DNA of 64,000 nucleotides, from positions 682,001 to 746,000 of the forward strand of contig JALHOP010000001.1 in assembly GCA_022842935.1 (NCBI GenBank), in the 5' to 3' direction. This DNA comes from Myxococcota bacterium. Its GTDB lineage: Bacteria; Myxococcota; XYA12-FULL-58-9; JALHOP01. Under the pieces are notes generated by a model. The model did no database searches and had not been told where the DNA came from. It saw nothing but the letters and a program-made list of their open reading frames with translations. A program made the position numbers and the translations under genes. Of this stretch, positions 8,348 to 17,100 are shown one piece after another. Position 1 is the stretch's first letter; the number at the start of each line of letters is the position of its first letter.

Positions 8348-10681
8348 TCAGTCCTTCTCGTAGGCGCCAACGGACACGGGAGGGCTGCGCAATTGGCCGG
8401 CAAGATCAGTGGTGACGTTGCCGCAATGGCGAGGCGCTTCGCTCGTGCCGCACGCGGTCGTGGTCGTGTCGACGCCACCCGCTACGAGCGCGGGCTCGAC
8501 CGTGGCGAGTCGCAGGTCGTTGTCCGCCGTTGCGAGCATGCCATCGACGCCGAACAGCGAGACAAAGGGATCGGCGACCGCGACCGTTGCGTTGCCCGAC
8601 GCGCGCGTCGTGCCGCAGCCGCCGGCGCAACCGATTGTTTGGCCCGCCAACGTGTCGAGGTCGCTGACGATGCTCGCGTTCTCGTCGAAATAGGCGCCGT
8701 CGCAGCCAGACACCACGTTGGCGATGACAGATGACGGATCGCAGGTAACGCACGTCTCGAGCACGCCGTAACGTGTCCCCGCGCCCACCAGGCAAAAGAC
8801 CAGGTTGTTCGCGATGTCGAGTGGAGAACCCGAGACCACGCCAGCGGCGACCTCGATTCCTGCAGCCGTAACGGCGCCACCCGCGACGACGAGAGTGTTG
8901 TTGACGATACGTCTGTCGCCGAGGACCGCTTCGACGCCCGCAGCGACTGGGCTATCGACGATGACGGTGTTGTTCGCCACGAGCGTCGTTTGACCTGCGA
9001 CACTGATGCCCGCAGCGCGGCTCGTTCCAGTGGCTATGATTTGATTGCCCTCGATCGCGAGCTCGCCATTGGAGAGTTTCAGGCCCGTCGTCTCGTGCCC
9101 TTGCACGCTGATGCGGGAGTCACGCACGAAACCGGAGACCCGCACGAGCTCAAGGGCCGCGCTGCGGGCACCCGCGAACGGCGTGCTGCTCGTTGCGTCT
9201 AGACGCTCGACTGCCAGCTCGGCGTCACTGCCCTGGAGCGCTGTCGAGAAGCTGTCGAAGGTAGTGGAGTAGCGTCGTCGCGCCACGAGCGTCGCCTGGT
9301 CGACGACGAGGCGTGTTTGACTCAATTGGACCGCAGCCGCGCCATGAAACGCTTCTCCGGCGAGGACCCGTGTGCCTCGCCCGAGCACCAGCGCGCCGCC
9401 CGCGCTGTTGCGGGCAACGATACCGAACGTGTCGAACGGCAAGGAGTCTTGAGCGCCCGTTGAGCCATCGAGATCAACCGTCTCGACCGCTACGTGGGTG
9501 AACACGACATCGGCACCGATGCCGTCGAGGACGACGGTCGAGAGCGGCTGCGTCGGGGCCAAGGGCTCGGGAACGGCGCGCAAGGTAAGACCGTCGAGCT
9601 CGAGGCGACCCGTATTCTGGACGACCGTCAGCACCGAGACTTCGTAGTCCACCAAGGTCGGGTCTGTTGTGGGGTCGACAGTGCCGGTAAATTCGGCGTT
9701 GTAGCCGCCACGCAAGGTCAGCGCACCACCGGTGACGCCGATCGGCTCGTGGTACCCAGCGCTACCTCCACGCGCCGCGATGGCGATGTTGGGAATATTG
9801 CGGTCAGCGGCGAGAGACACAGCGCGGCTTACCGAAGCGAGTGGGTCGTTTTTGCTACCGACGCCGAAACCCGACAGGCAGGTCGCCCGGGAAGAAGGGC
9901 ACGAAACGTACAGAGTGTCGAAGAGCACCGTAAACGAGCTCACGCCATACTCGCCCTCTCGGGTCGCATCGCTACGAACGCGCCAAAAGTAGGTCGTGCC
10001 CTCTGTGACCGCTAGAGCGTAGCTCGACGCGTCGCCGTCTACGGAAAGCCTGGTCTCCACAGAAGCGAAGTTGCCCGTACGCGCGATCTCGATTGTGTAC
10101 GCGATGGCGCCGGCACGAGGCGTCCAAGATAGCGTCACCTCTGGTGCTTGCCGCTCACTCTCCGGAACTACGATGACGCTCGCGGCGGCAGGTGAAGTAA
10201 CTTCGGGGGGCTCGGTGTCTGGTGCGGGACCGAACCCGACGAAGGTCGCGACCTCGAGCACAGCTGGGTTTGCCTGAAGGTCGGTCACCAGGGTCGCGAC
10301 GGTGTAGACCGCTCCGCCGCGCTGCACGCCCGTGCGAAAGCTTGCGCTTTTTCCGTCGGGGAGAAGGGCGACCGCCTCGACGGAGAGCGGCACGCCATCT
10401 GCGCGCGTCACGCGATAGCTCGACGGCAAGCTCGCGACCGCCGCGTCGACCGTTTCGTCGAACACCATCACCAGTGTGTCGCGACTGGTCGCCGAAATAC
10501 TGGTGAGCCGAGGCGGCGTTACGTCGAGGTCGGCGACACAACGGCGAGCAAGCGGAGCGCATGTCAGCTCTAGCGGACAGTCGACGGTCTTCGTACATGT
10601 GTAGACGACGTCGTCGCGAAGTGGAAGTTCGACGCCGCAGGCGGTGACGACGGCGACCAGCACCACCGCACCGCGACGCAT
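8348..10681 (-). CDS. Large lipoprotein, paralogue of the downstream gene (777 aa)
   Basis: The start ATG at 10681 overlaps the stop of the upstream gene (TGATG). It opens a lipoprotein signal, MRRGAVVLVAVVTAC, with the lipidated Cys at 15; the long upstream extension of this frame is low-complexity and lacks a signal peptide. Order of parts matches the neighbour at 5975: four-Cys module, Ig-like domain beginning PPRLTSISATSRDTLVMVFD, Fn3-like domain ending TYFWRVRSDATREGEY, then a long beta-helix-like region with repeated LxVxNNTxVV-type rungs. The two genes look like a tandem duplication that has since diverged strongly. Function is unknown; a surface or adhesive role is inferred only from architecture. 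Confidence 0.82.
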   Translation of the reverse strand: MRRGAVVLVAVVTACGVELPLRDDVVYTCTKTVDCPLELTCAPLARRCVADLDVTPPRLTSISATSRDTLVMVFDETVDAAVASLPSSYRVTRADGVPLSVEAVALLPDGKSASFRTGVQRGGAVYTVATLVTDLQANPAVLEVATFVGFGPAPDTEPPEVTSPAAASVIVVPESERQAPEVTLSWTPRAGAIAYTIEIARTGNFASVETRLSVDGDASSYALAVTEGTTYFWRVRSDATREGEYGVSSFTVLFDTLYVSCPSSRATCLSGFGVGSKNDPLASVSRAVSLAADRNIPNIAIAARGGSAGYHEPIGVTGGALTLRGGYNAEFTGTVDPTTDPTLVDYEVSVLTVVQNTGRLELDGLTLRAVPEPLAPTQPLSTVVLDGIGADVVFTHVAVETVDLDGSTGAQDSLPFDTFGIVARNSAGGALVLGRGTRVLAGEAFHGAAAVQLSQTRLVVDQATLVARRRYSTTFDSFSTALQGSDAELAVERLDATSSTPFAGARSAALELVRVSGFVRDSRISVQGHETTGLKLSNGELAIEGNQIIATGTSRAAGISVAGQTTLVANNTVIVDSPVAAGVEAVLGDRRIVNNTLVVAGGAVTAAGIEVAAGVVSGSPLDIANNLVFCLVGAGTRYGVLETCVTCDPSSVIANVVSGCDGAYFDENASIVSDLDTLAGQTIGCAGGCGTTRASGNATVAVADPFVSLFGVDGMLATADNDLRLATVEPALVAGGVDTTTTACGTSEAPRHCGNVTTDLAGQLRSPPVSVGAYEKD

Positions 10682-11334
10682 CAACGAACCGCCGGAGCCA
10701 TCGGTGGTTCGCCAGTCTTCGGCACGGGTTGCGCGCCGCGCGCCAACTGCCAGGTCAGCTTGGTTTCGCCGAGCCCGCTCGCCAGGCGTATCGTCGCCTC
10801 GCGCGTGGCCGCGCCAATGACCTCGCCGACCGGGAAGCGCACGAGGTAGGTCTCGTCGTAGCGCCCGATAAACGGGAAAACCGTGCGCATGTTTTCGTCC
10901 TGTCGTATGCGGACGATCGAGCTCGGACTGATCTCGCTCGCACCCGTCAAGGTGACCTTCCATATCGACGTAGGCGTCTGAAGGTCGTTCCACTTACGAT
11001 CCGCCGTATACATGGTGACGAAGAACACCAGGTCGTTCCCCGGACCAGTGGCGAGCTCGTCGCGTGTGACGGGTCCGCCGTGGCCGACAACGTCCGGGTA
11101 AGCCGTCCGCACGGCGGCACGCAGCTCGGTCGTCAAAAAGACGGAGGTCACGAAGACTTTATTCTCGAGCCCGTCGTAGAGGCGATTGTCGCGTGTCCAG
11201 CTGGCGAGAACGTGTGGGTAGTCGCCTGCCTGCACGTCCGTTCCGTCGGCGTCGTAGCGGCCCGCGACTGGGGGGGCCGGTTTGGTGCAGGCGAGGGCGA
11301 AAACGGTAAGAGCCAGAGCTACGTGACGCAACAT
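10681..11334 (-). CDS. Uncharacterised lipoprotein (217 aa)
   Basis: The start ATG at 11334 overlaps the pyrE stop as TGATG and gives the signal MLRHVALALTVFALAC, with the lipid-modified Cys at 16. The mature part is a soluble alpha/beta-looking domain with no motif I recognise (segments NKVFVTSVFLTTELRAAV, NDLVFFVTMYTADRKWNDL, GRYDETYLVRFPV). It has no further Cys residues, unlike its two downstream lipoprotein neighbours. Two stop/start overlaps on either side show it is translated with pyrE and the 777-residue lipoprotein. Membrane of residence cannot be told. Confidence 0.8.
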   Translation of the reverse strand: MLRHVALALTVFALACTKPAPPVAGRYDADGTDVQAGDYPHVLASWTRDNRLYDGLENKVFVTSVFLTTELRAAVRTAYPDVVGHGGPVTRDELATGPGNDLVFFVTMYTADRKWNDLQTPTSIWKVTLTGASEISPSSIVRIRQDENMRTVFPFIGRYDETYLVRFPVGEVIGAATREATIRLASGLGETKLTWQLARGAQPVPKTGEPPMAPAVR

Positions 11335-11912
11335 CAAGGCTCCGCGAAGAAGTCGCTGCGGGTGAAGATCGAAGTCATGGGAAGCCCGGTGTCCGCTAAA
11401 GCGGCGCGCCCGCCTTCTTCGCGATCGACCAAACAAACGAGCGCCATGGGAGCGAGGCCGGAGAAGACCGCTCGCTCGATGGCCTTGCGGGACGAACCGC
11501 CCGTGGTGACCACGTCTTCGACGATGAGTACCTTCGAGCCCTCGGGGAGCATTGCGGAGCCTTCCATCCAGGCGCCGGTGCCGTGTCCCTTGGGTTCCTT
11601 GCGGATAATGAAGGCCTGCACCGGCTCGCCCGCCGCTTGACTGGTCAGAGCAGTCGCCACCGCGATGGGGTCGGCGCCGAGAGTGAGGCCGCCGACGCCG
11701 TCGATGGTGACACCTTTCTTACGCAGTTCGCGAACGTGCTCGAAGACCAGCTTGCCGATGAGGTAAGCACCCTCAGCGGACAAAGCCGTCTGTTTGCAGT
11801 CCAGATAGAAGTCGCTCGTTCGCCCGGAGGCGAGCACGACAGGGCCTCGCCTCCAAGAGCGTTCCTTCAAAAGGGTGAGCAGGCGCGTACGCGCCGCTCG
11901 CAGGTCGTCCAT
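11334..11912 (-). CDS. pyrE: Orotate phosphoribosyltransferase
   Basis: This enzyme joins orotate and PRPP to make OMP in pyrimidine synthesis. The 192-residue protein carries the PRPP-binding signature VLIVEDVVTTGGSS and the SGRTSDFYLDCKQTAL segment typical of bacterial PyrE. The IRKEPKGHGTG flexible loop, which closes over the active site, is intact. The start ATG at 11912 is 45 bases after the preceding bactofilin gene, so it probably belongs to the same transcript. Its stop overlaps the start of a lipoprotein gene, an unusual partner for pyrE. Confidence 0.95.
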   Translation of the reverse strand: MDDLRAARTRLLTLLKERSWRRGPVVLASGRTSDFYLDCKQTALSAEGAYLIGKLVFEHVRELRKKGVTIDGVGGLTLGADPIAVATALTSQAAGEPVQAFIIRKEPKGHGTGAWMEGSAMLPEGSKVLIVEDVVTTGGSSRKAIERAVFSGLAPMALVCLVDREEGGRAALADTGLPMTSIFTRSDFFAEP

Positions 11913-11957
11913 GTCGACGTTTTAGTGTGTCGGAAACCCGACACACAACAGCCAACC

Positions 11958-12566
11958 TCAGACTTTCTTTTTGACCACGACCTTCTTCTTGAACTTCTTG
12001 CCGGCAAGGACGGGCGCCTGACGAGCCCCAATGGCGCGCGTCTCGTCCTCGGACGATTTGGCACCAATGGGCGCGTCCCGCCGTCCCGCCGCGGGCGTGA
12101 TCGGGCCCGGAGCGCGAACTGGAGTCGCGGCGCGAACTGGAGCTGGCATCGGCCGGCGAGGCGGCAATGCGCTCTGGGCGCTGGTACGCGTGAGCGAACC
12201 GACCTTGCGGGCTGGCAACTCACCAGTGGCGCGCGGTGAATCGAGGTCACCCATGTCCACCGCTCCGCGAAAGCGTGCACCATCGACGATGATGACGCGC
12301 GGTGCCTTGATGTCACCCACCATACGGCCTGCGTCGGTGATCTCGACGCTGTCGCTCGCGGTGATGTTGCCAACGACGACACCACTCACCACGGCGTTCC
12401 GAACTTGGATGTCCGCTTTGACGATGCCGGATTCCTCGACGTGAAGGGTGCGCGTGAGGCTGATGTTGCCTTCGACGCGACCGAGCACGGTGAGATCCTC
12501 GTCACCTTGGAGGTTGCCGTTGATGAGGATCGATGGACCAACGATGGTCGAGGCGTTGTCAGCCAT
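11958..12566 (-). CDS. Bactofilin with Lys-rich C-terminal tail (202 aa)
   Basis: Bactofilins are cytoskeletal proteins that self-assemble into nucleotide-free beta-helical filaments and scaffold cell shape or polar complexes. Residues ~1-110 form the bactofilin core with six-residue rungs (segments LQGDEDLTVLGRVEGNI, GIVKADIQVRNAVVSGVVVG, APRVIIVDGARFRGAVDM). A Pro/Arg/Ala-rich linker of ~80 residues follows, ending in a basic KKFKKKVVVKKKV tail; such long tails occur in some bactofilins that recruit partners. It is third of three tandem bactofilins, 8 bases after the second, and leads into pyrE. Confidence 0.92.
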   Translation of the reverse strand: MADNASTIVGPSILINGNLQGDEDLTVLGRVEGNISLTRTLHVEESGIVKADIQVRNAVVSGVVVGNITASDSVEITDAGRMVGDIKAPRVIIVDGARFRGAVDMGDLDSPRATGELPARKVGSLTRTSAQSALPPRRPMPAPVRAATPVRAPGPITPAAGRRDAPIGAKSSEDETRAIGARQAPVLAGKKFKKKVVVKKKV

Positions 12567-12574
12567 CGTCTAGC

Positions 12575-12889
12575 TCACACGTCCATGTCGACGTTGCCCT
12601 TGAACGAGGCGCCGTCGGCGATGAGGATACGGGGGGCTTTGATGTCGCCGATCATGCGGCACTGGCTCTTGAGCTCGACCTTGTCGGACGCGGTCATGTT
12701 GCCGGTGACCTGGCCACTGACTTCGACGTTTTGAGTCTCGATGTCGGCTTCGACGACGCCCGACGACTCGACGTAGAGGCTTTCCTTCAGCTGGATCTTG
12801 CCCTTGACGGTGCCCTGGATGACCAGGTCCTCGTCGCCGGTAATCTCGCCGTCGATGACAATCGAGCTGCCGATGATGGTGTTCGCCAT
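12575..12889 (-). CDS. Bactofilin, short form (104 aa)
   Basis: This is a nearly pure bactofilin core with almost no tails. The segments ITGDEDLVIQGTVKGKI, GVVEADIETQNVEVSGQVTG and APRILIADGASFKGNVDM align rung for rung with both neighbours. The ATG at 12889 follows a gap of 52 bases after the first bactofilin. It is likely co-assembled with its paralogues, but whether they form mixed filaments cannot be seen from sequence. Confidence 0.92.
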   Translation of the reverse strand: MANTIIGSSIVIDGEITGDEDLVIQGTVKGKIQLKESLYVESSGVVEADIETQNVEVSGQVTGNMTASDKVELKSQCRMIGDIKAPRILIADGASFKGNVDMDV

Positions 12890-12941
12890 GATGACTTTGG
12901 AGTCCTTTGAGGGGTTGTGACGCTAACTATGACGCGAATGG

Positions 12942-13286
12942 TTACTTGAGGAGTCCGGGCGGTAGCGGGACGTCCATTTCGATGTTTCCGCGAAAGCGGG
13001 CGCCGTCTTCGATGACGACGCGTGGGGCCCTTACGTCGCCGCGCACGGTCGCGCTGCTGGAAATCGAGACCAGGCCGACGGCCTCGATGTTGCCACTCAT
13101 CTTGCCGTTGACCGTGAGGTCCTGAGATTCGATGTCCGCCACGACGGTGCCGCTCTCTTCGACCGTGACGTGGTCCTGCAGGGCGATGTGGCCCTCGACC
13201 CGACCCTCGATGACGAGGTCGCCCGAGCCCGAGAGATTGCCACGGATCTGAATGCCTTTGCCGATGATGCACGGCGCGTCAGCCAT
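12942..13286 (-). CDS. Bactofilin, first of three (114 aa)
   Basis: The bactofilin core begins MADAPCIIGKGIQIRGNL, with rungs such as LVIEGRVEGHIALQDHV and APRVVIEDGARFRGNIEM. The C-terminus stops soon after, at PLPPGLLK, so the tail is minimal. The ATG at 13286 has an AAGGAG box ~10 bases upstream, and a promoter candidate lies at 13331-13360. It appears to be the first gene of the operon running to 5975. Clusters of three bactofilins are known in Myxococcus xanthus (BacNOP), but no ParAB or PadC homologue is visible here. Confidence 0.92.
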   Translation of the reverse strand: MADAPCIIGKGIQIRGNLSGSGDLVIEGRVEGHIALQDHVTVEESGTVVADIESQDLTVNGKMSGNIEAVGLVSISSSATVRGDVRAPRVVIEDGARFRGNIEMDVPLPPGLLK

Positions 13287-13330
13287 GATGCATGCGCTCC
13301 TTGAAGACGTCGGTAACTGTGCGGTTGCGC

Positions 13331-13360
13331 ACGGTACTCGAGGTTTCGAGGGCGAGTCAA
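13331..13360 (-). promoter_or_regulatory. Candidate housekeeping promoter of the bactofilin operon
   Basis: Read on the minus strand, TTGACT (13360-13355) and TACCGT (13336-13331) are separated by 18 bases. A transcript would start near 13324, about 38 bases before the first bactofilin ATG. This is a consensus-like match judged by eye only. Confidence 0.4.
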
Positions 13361-13787
13361 AAACAGTTCCGCGCGTCGTGCGGTTCGCTCCGATCGAGGC
13401 TCGAGCCGCGCCGCTCGCCAGGGGCGTGGCGCGTGGGCCGGGTCCGGTCGGCCAGGCCTCGACCGGCGTTGAGCGAACGAGCCGGTGGCTCGAGGTGGAG
13501 GGTATGTGGGGAAGGGTGGTCGGTGCGAAGCGGCCTACGCACCAAGAGGCGGAAAATCAAGGGGGGTGCGTAGAAGATTTCTCAGTAAGGGGCACTCGCA
13601 GCGTCAGCAAGACAGCCGGTGGCTGGTATCCAAGTGACTGATGTCTCTGCGTTTTTTCGATTTCCTGGGATTTCGATGGGTTTCGGCCCGAAGGTTGCTT
13701 GTAGGCGGGCGAACTCAAACGAGCGACGTCTGTGCTGCCACAATCGGTTTCCCCCGTGGTCGCAGATGCGAGGACTGTTGAACCGCC
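13361..13787. other. Intergenic region without recognised gene
   Basis: This stretch between the bactofilin promoter candidate and the putative small gene has no convincing coding frame. A long open frame on the minus strand (13557-14099) crosses it but has composition unlike a protein gene. The part 13640-13690 is noticeably richer in T and repeats TTTCGAT. No tRNA-like or riboswitch-like fold was recognised. Confidence 0.5.
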
Positions 13788-13967
13788 ATGCAACGTACTC
13801 ACCTCAAGAATGAAAAAAGCGCCGAGCATACGCCGGCTTTCGTCGTAAACGCCGCCCCGAAAGCCCGCCGCATCACCCTTGAGAAGAGTCCGTGGGCCCG
13901 CACCGCCTGGCGCAGCGAGCCCGCTGCGGTCGCCAAGAGCGGCTGGGGAGTGAGCCGGAAGAACTGA
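13788..13967 (+). CDS. Possible small basic protein (59 aa)
   Basis: ATG at 13788 to TGA at 13967, preceded by an in-frame stop at 13779. The product is Lys/Arg-rich with three Trp residues in the second half (KSPWARTAW and KSGWGVSRKN). About three quarters of third positions are G or C, as in neighbouring genes, and a strong inverted repeat begins at its stop codon. Against it are a weak ribosome binding site (GAGGA ~13 bases upstream) and the absence of any recognised family. It could be a nucleic-acid-binding small protein, but this is only a guess from charge. Confidence 0.42.
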   Translation: MQRTHLKNEKSAEHTPAFVVNAAPKARRITLEKSPWARTAWRSEPAAVAKSGWGVSRKN

Positions 13968-13991
13968 GTTTTTGGCCCCTTGCCAAAAACT
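13967..13991. terminator. Perfect inverted repeat, possible terminator
   Basis: AGTTTTTGGC (13967-13976) and GCCAAAAACT (13982-13991) are exact reverse complements around a 5-base loop. They start at the last base of the putative 59-aa gene and sit ~190 bases upstream of the synthase gene. The A/T part of the stem is at its base. No separate T-run follows, so termination efficiency is uncertain. Confidence 0.5.
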
Positions 13992-14179
13992 TTCGTAAGC
14001 AGCGGCTGGGACTATTCTGCGCGCCGTTGTCCAGTCCCCTGATGATGGTTGGTCGGCCATCTCTGGTGGTTTGGTGAGCTGTTCGCCCGTAGTGGGCAAA
14101 TCGAATTGGATTTGTTAGGACGCCGCCGCGCTCGGGTTACTCCGGGGCGGACAGGCAGCTTTCGCAAGGAGAAGGTTAC

Positions 14180-17100
14180 GTGAGCCAAGCGCGCGCCAAG
14201 ATCGCCATCATCGGCATGGGTGGCATTTTTCCCGACGCGAGCAACGCCAAAACCTTCTGGAAAAATATCGTCGCCGGCCACGTCGCGATTAGTGACGTGC
14301 CGAGAGAGCGGTGGGACCCGGAGCTCTTCTGGTCCGCCGATCGCAGCCTACCCGACAAGACCTACAGCCGAATTGGTGGCTGGGTTCGTGACTTCGCCTT
14401 CGACGCCAAGCGCTTTCGCATTCCGCCCGCGACGCTGAACGCGATCGATACCATCCAGCGGATCGCCCTCACCGTCGTTGCCGAGGCTCTCGAAGACGCG
14501 GGCCTCGAAGCCATTCCAGGCTCTGGACAAGGCCGGCCGTTCGATCGCAGCCGCGTCGCCACGATCATGGGCAACGCCATGGGCGGCGAGCAAGAGGACC
14601 GCACCAGCATGCGCTGCTGGTTTCCACTCGCCGCCAAGGCCTTGCTGGGGACGCCAGCGATGCAGAAGCTCGCGAACGATGAGCGCAAGGAGCTCCTGCA
14701 GCAGCTCGAGAGCGCCTACAAGGCGACGCTACCCACCGTCACCGAGGACTCGATGGCTGGCGAGCTGTCGAACTGCATCACCGGTCGCATCGCGAACTCC
14801 CTGGATCTGAACGGCCCGAACTTCACTACAGACGCTGCCTGCGCTTCATCGATGGCGGCTTTGAAGGCGGCGATCGATCACCTCCGCATGGGTGACGTCG
14901 ACATGGCCGTGGTCGGCGGCGCCGACCAGATGATGGACCCTCCCGCGTACGTGAAATTCTCGAAGATCGGCGCTCTATCGGCCGAGAAGTCGGCGCCGTT
15001 CGATGCTACGGCCAACGGCTTCGTCATGGGCGAGGGCGTCGGCGCGCTCATCCTGAAGCGTCTCGAGGACGCCGAGCGTGACGGTGACAAAATCTACGCC
15101 GTGATTTGCGGTGTCGGTGGCTCGAGTGACGGCAAGGGCAAGGGCATCATGGCCCCGAACCCGAAAGGGCAGCGCCTAGCACTCGAGCGCGCTTACGCCG
15201 ACGCGAGCCTCGATATCCAGTCGGTTGGCTTGTTCGAAGCGCACGGTACCTCGACGGTCGTGGGTGACCAGACCGAGATCGGCGTCATCACTGAGATGCT
15301 CCGCAATGGCGGAGAGAAGCGCGGCGTGCCGGTGGGCTCTGTGAAGTCGATGATCGGTCACTTGAAGGCCGCCGCGGGCGTCGCGTCGCTCATCAAGACC
15401 GCAAACGCCCTGCACGAAAAGGTGCTGCCTCCGTCAGCTGGTTTCACCCAGGCTCCACCTAGCTCGGCGCTCAACGAGGGCTTCCTCGCGGTGAACACGA
15501 AAACGCGGCCGTGGGAATCGAAGGGCGTGCGCCGAGCAGGCGTCAGCTCATTTGGTTTTGGCGGCATCAATTTTCACGCCGTGCTCGAAGAGTACGTCCC
15601 GGGCATGAGCTCGCGCGTGAACGATGGTTCGAAGAATACCGCCGCGGCGACGACCGCGTCGGCTGGCTATGCTGCGAAAGCGGACAGTAGGTCGGAGAGT
15701 GCTGTGGGTAACGCGACGATGAATGCCGCCGAGCTCCTCGGTGAATTGCAGAAGCTGTTTGCCGAGAAAACGGGCTACGATATCTCCGACCTCGAACCGA
15801 CGTATCAGCTCGAGGCTGACCTCGGCATCGATACGGTGAAGCAAGCCGAGGTCCTCGGTATCATCCGCGAGCGTTACGGCATCGCGCGGGAAGATAGCTT
15901 CAAGCTCAGTGACACGCCGACCTTGCAGAAAGTGGCGGAGTATCTGGCGTCGCGGATGGGTAAGGCGTCGAGGGCCGACGCTGCGAAGACTGAGCAGCCA
16001 ATGGCCGATAGCCGATTGCCGGTCGCCGAGAGCCGAACGCCCGTGGTCGAGCAACCCAAGGCCGACAAATCGACGTCCGCCAAAGCGGCGCAAATGCCGA
16101 CGACGGCTTGGACCGTGGTTTTGTTCGGCGGCAACGATGTCGCCGAAGCCGCCGCTTGCGCTCAAGGGGCGCTTGCCGCCGAGAGCACCTGGCCGCCAGC
16201 GTGTGTCGCAGAGAGTAAGAAGTACTTGCGCGCCAAGGTTCGTGTCGCCTTCGCCGCAGAGAACCTCGACGACGCTCGCAAGAAGGCCGCCGACATCGGC
16301 AAGCGCAAGGCGCGTGTCCTCGCCGCCCAAGGCATCTTCGTCTCCGAGACCCCGCCGATCGCCGAGAAGGGCAAGATGGCCTTCTTGTTCCCGGGGCAGG
16401 GGTCGCAGTTCCTCGGGATGTTCAAAGACCTTGCCGAGCTCTATCCGGTCGTCGCCCAGACGTTCATCGAGGCGGACAAGGTGCTCACGCCGCTGCTTGG
16501 CAAGGCCCTTACCGACATCTGCTGGGCCAAGGCCGACACCGACGAAGAGGTTGCTGCCGCCGAGCTTGCCCTCCGCCAGACCGAAGTCTGCCAGCCCGCG
16601 ATGCTCACCGCCGATGTTGCGATGTACCGACTGCTCGCTCAGTACGGTGTGAAGCCGGACGTGGTCGCTGGGCACTCGCTCGGCGAGTACGCTGCATGCG
16701 TCGCTGCGGGCGTGCTGTCGTTCCCGGACGCCCTCTACGCGGTGAGCGCGCGCGGGCGTGAGATGGCGCACGTCAAAGTCGACGACAACGGCAAGATGGC
16801 TACTGTCGCGGCCGGTGCCCACAAGGTCGAGCCGATCATCAAAGACGTCCCTGGCTACGTGATCGCCGCCAACAAGAACTGCCACGCTCAGACCGTGATC
16901 GCCGGCGGGTCGGCGGCGGTGATCGAGGCCATCGCGCGCTTTACCAGCATGGGCATCGAGGCTCGCGAGATTCCCGTCTCACACGCCTTCCACAGCGCCA
17001 TCGTCGCGCCGGCCGCAAAGCCCCTTCGCAAGGTGCTGGGTGCCCTGAATATCAACGCCCCGCGCATCCCTATCCTTTGCAACGTCGATGCGACCTACTA

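Noticed and set aside
13557-14099. 180-codon open frame on the minus strand upstream of the synthase
   Set aside because: Low-complexity, no ribosome binding site, and antisense to a better-composed small frame and to a hairpin; likely a high-GC chance frame.
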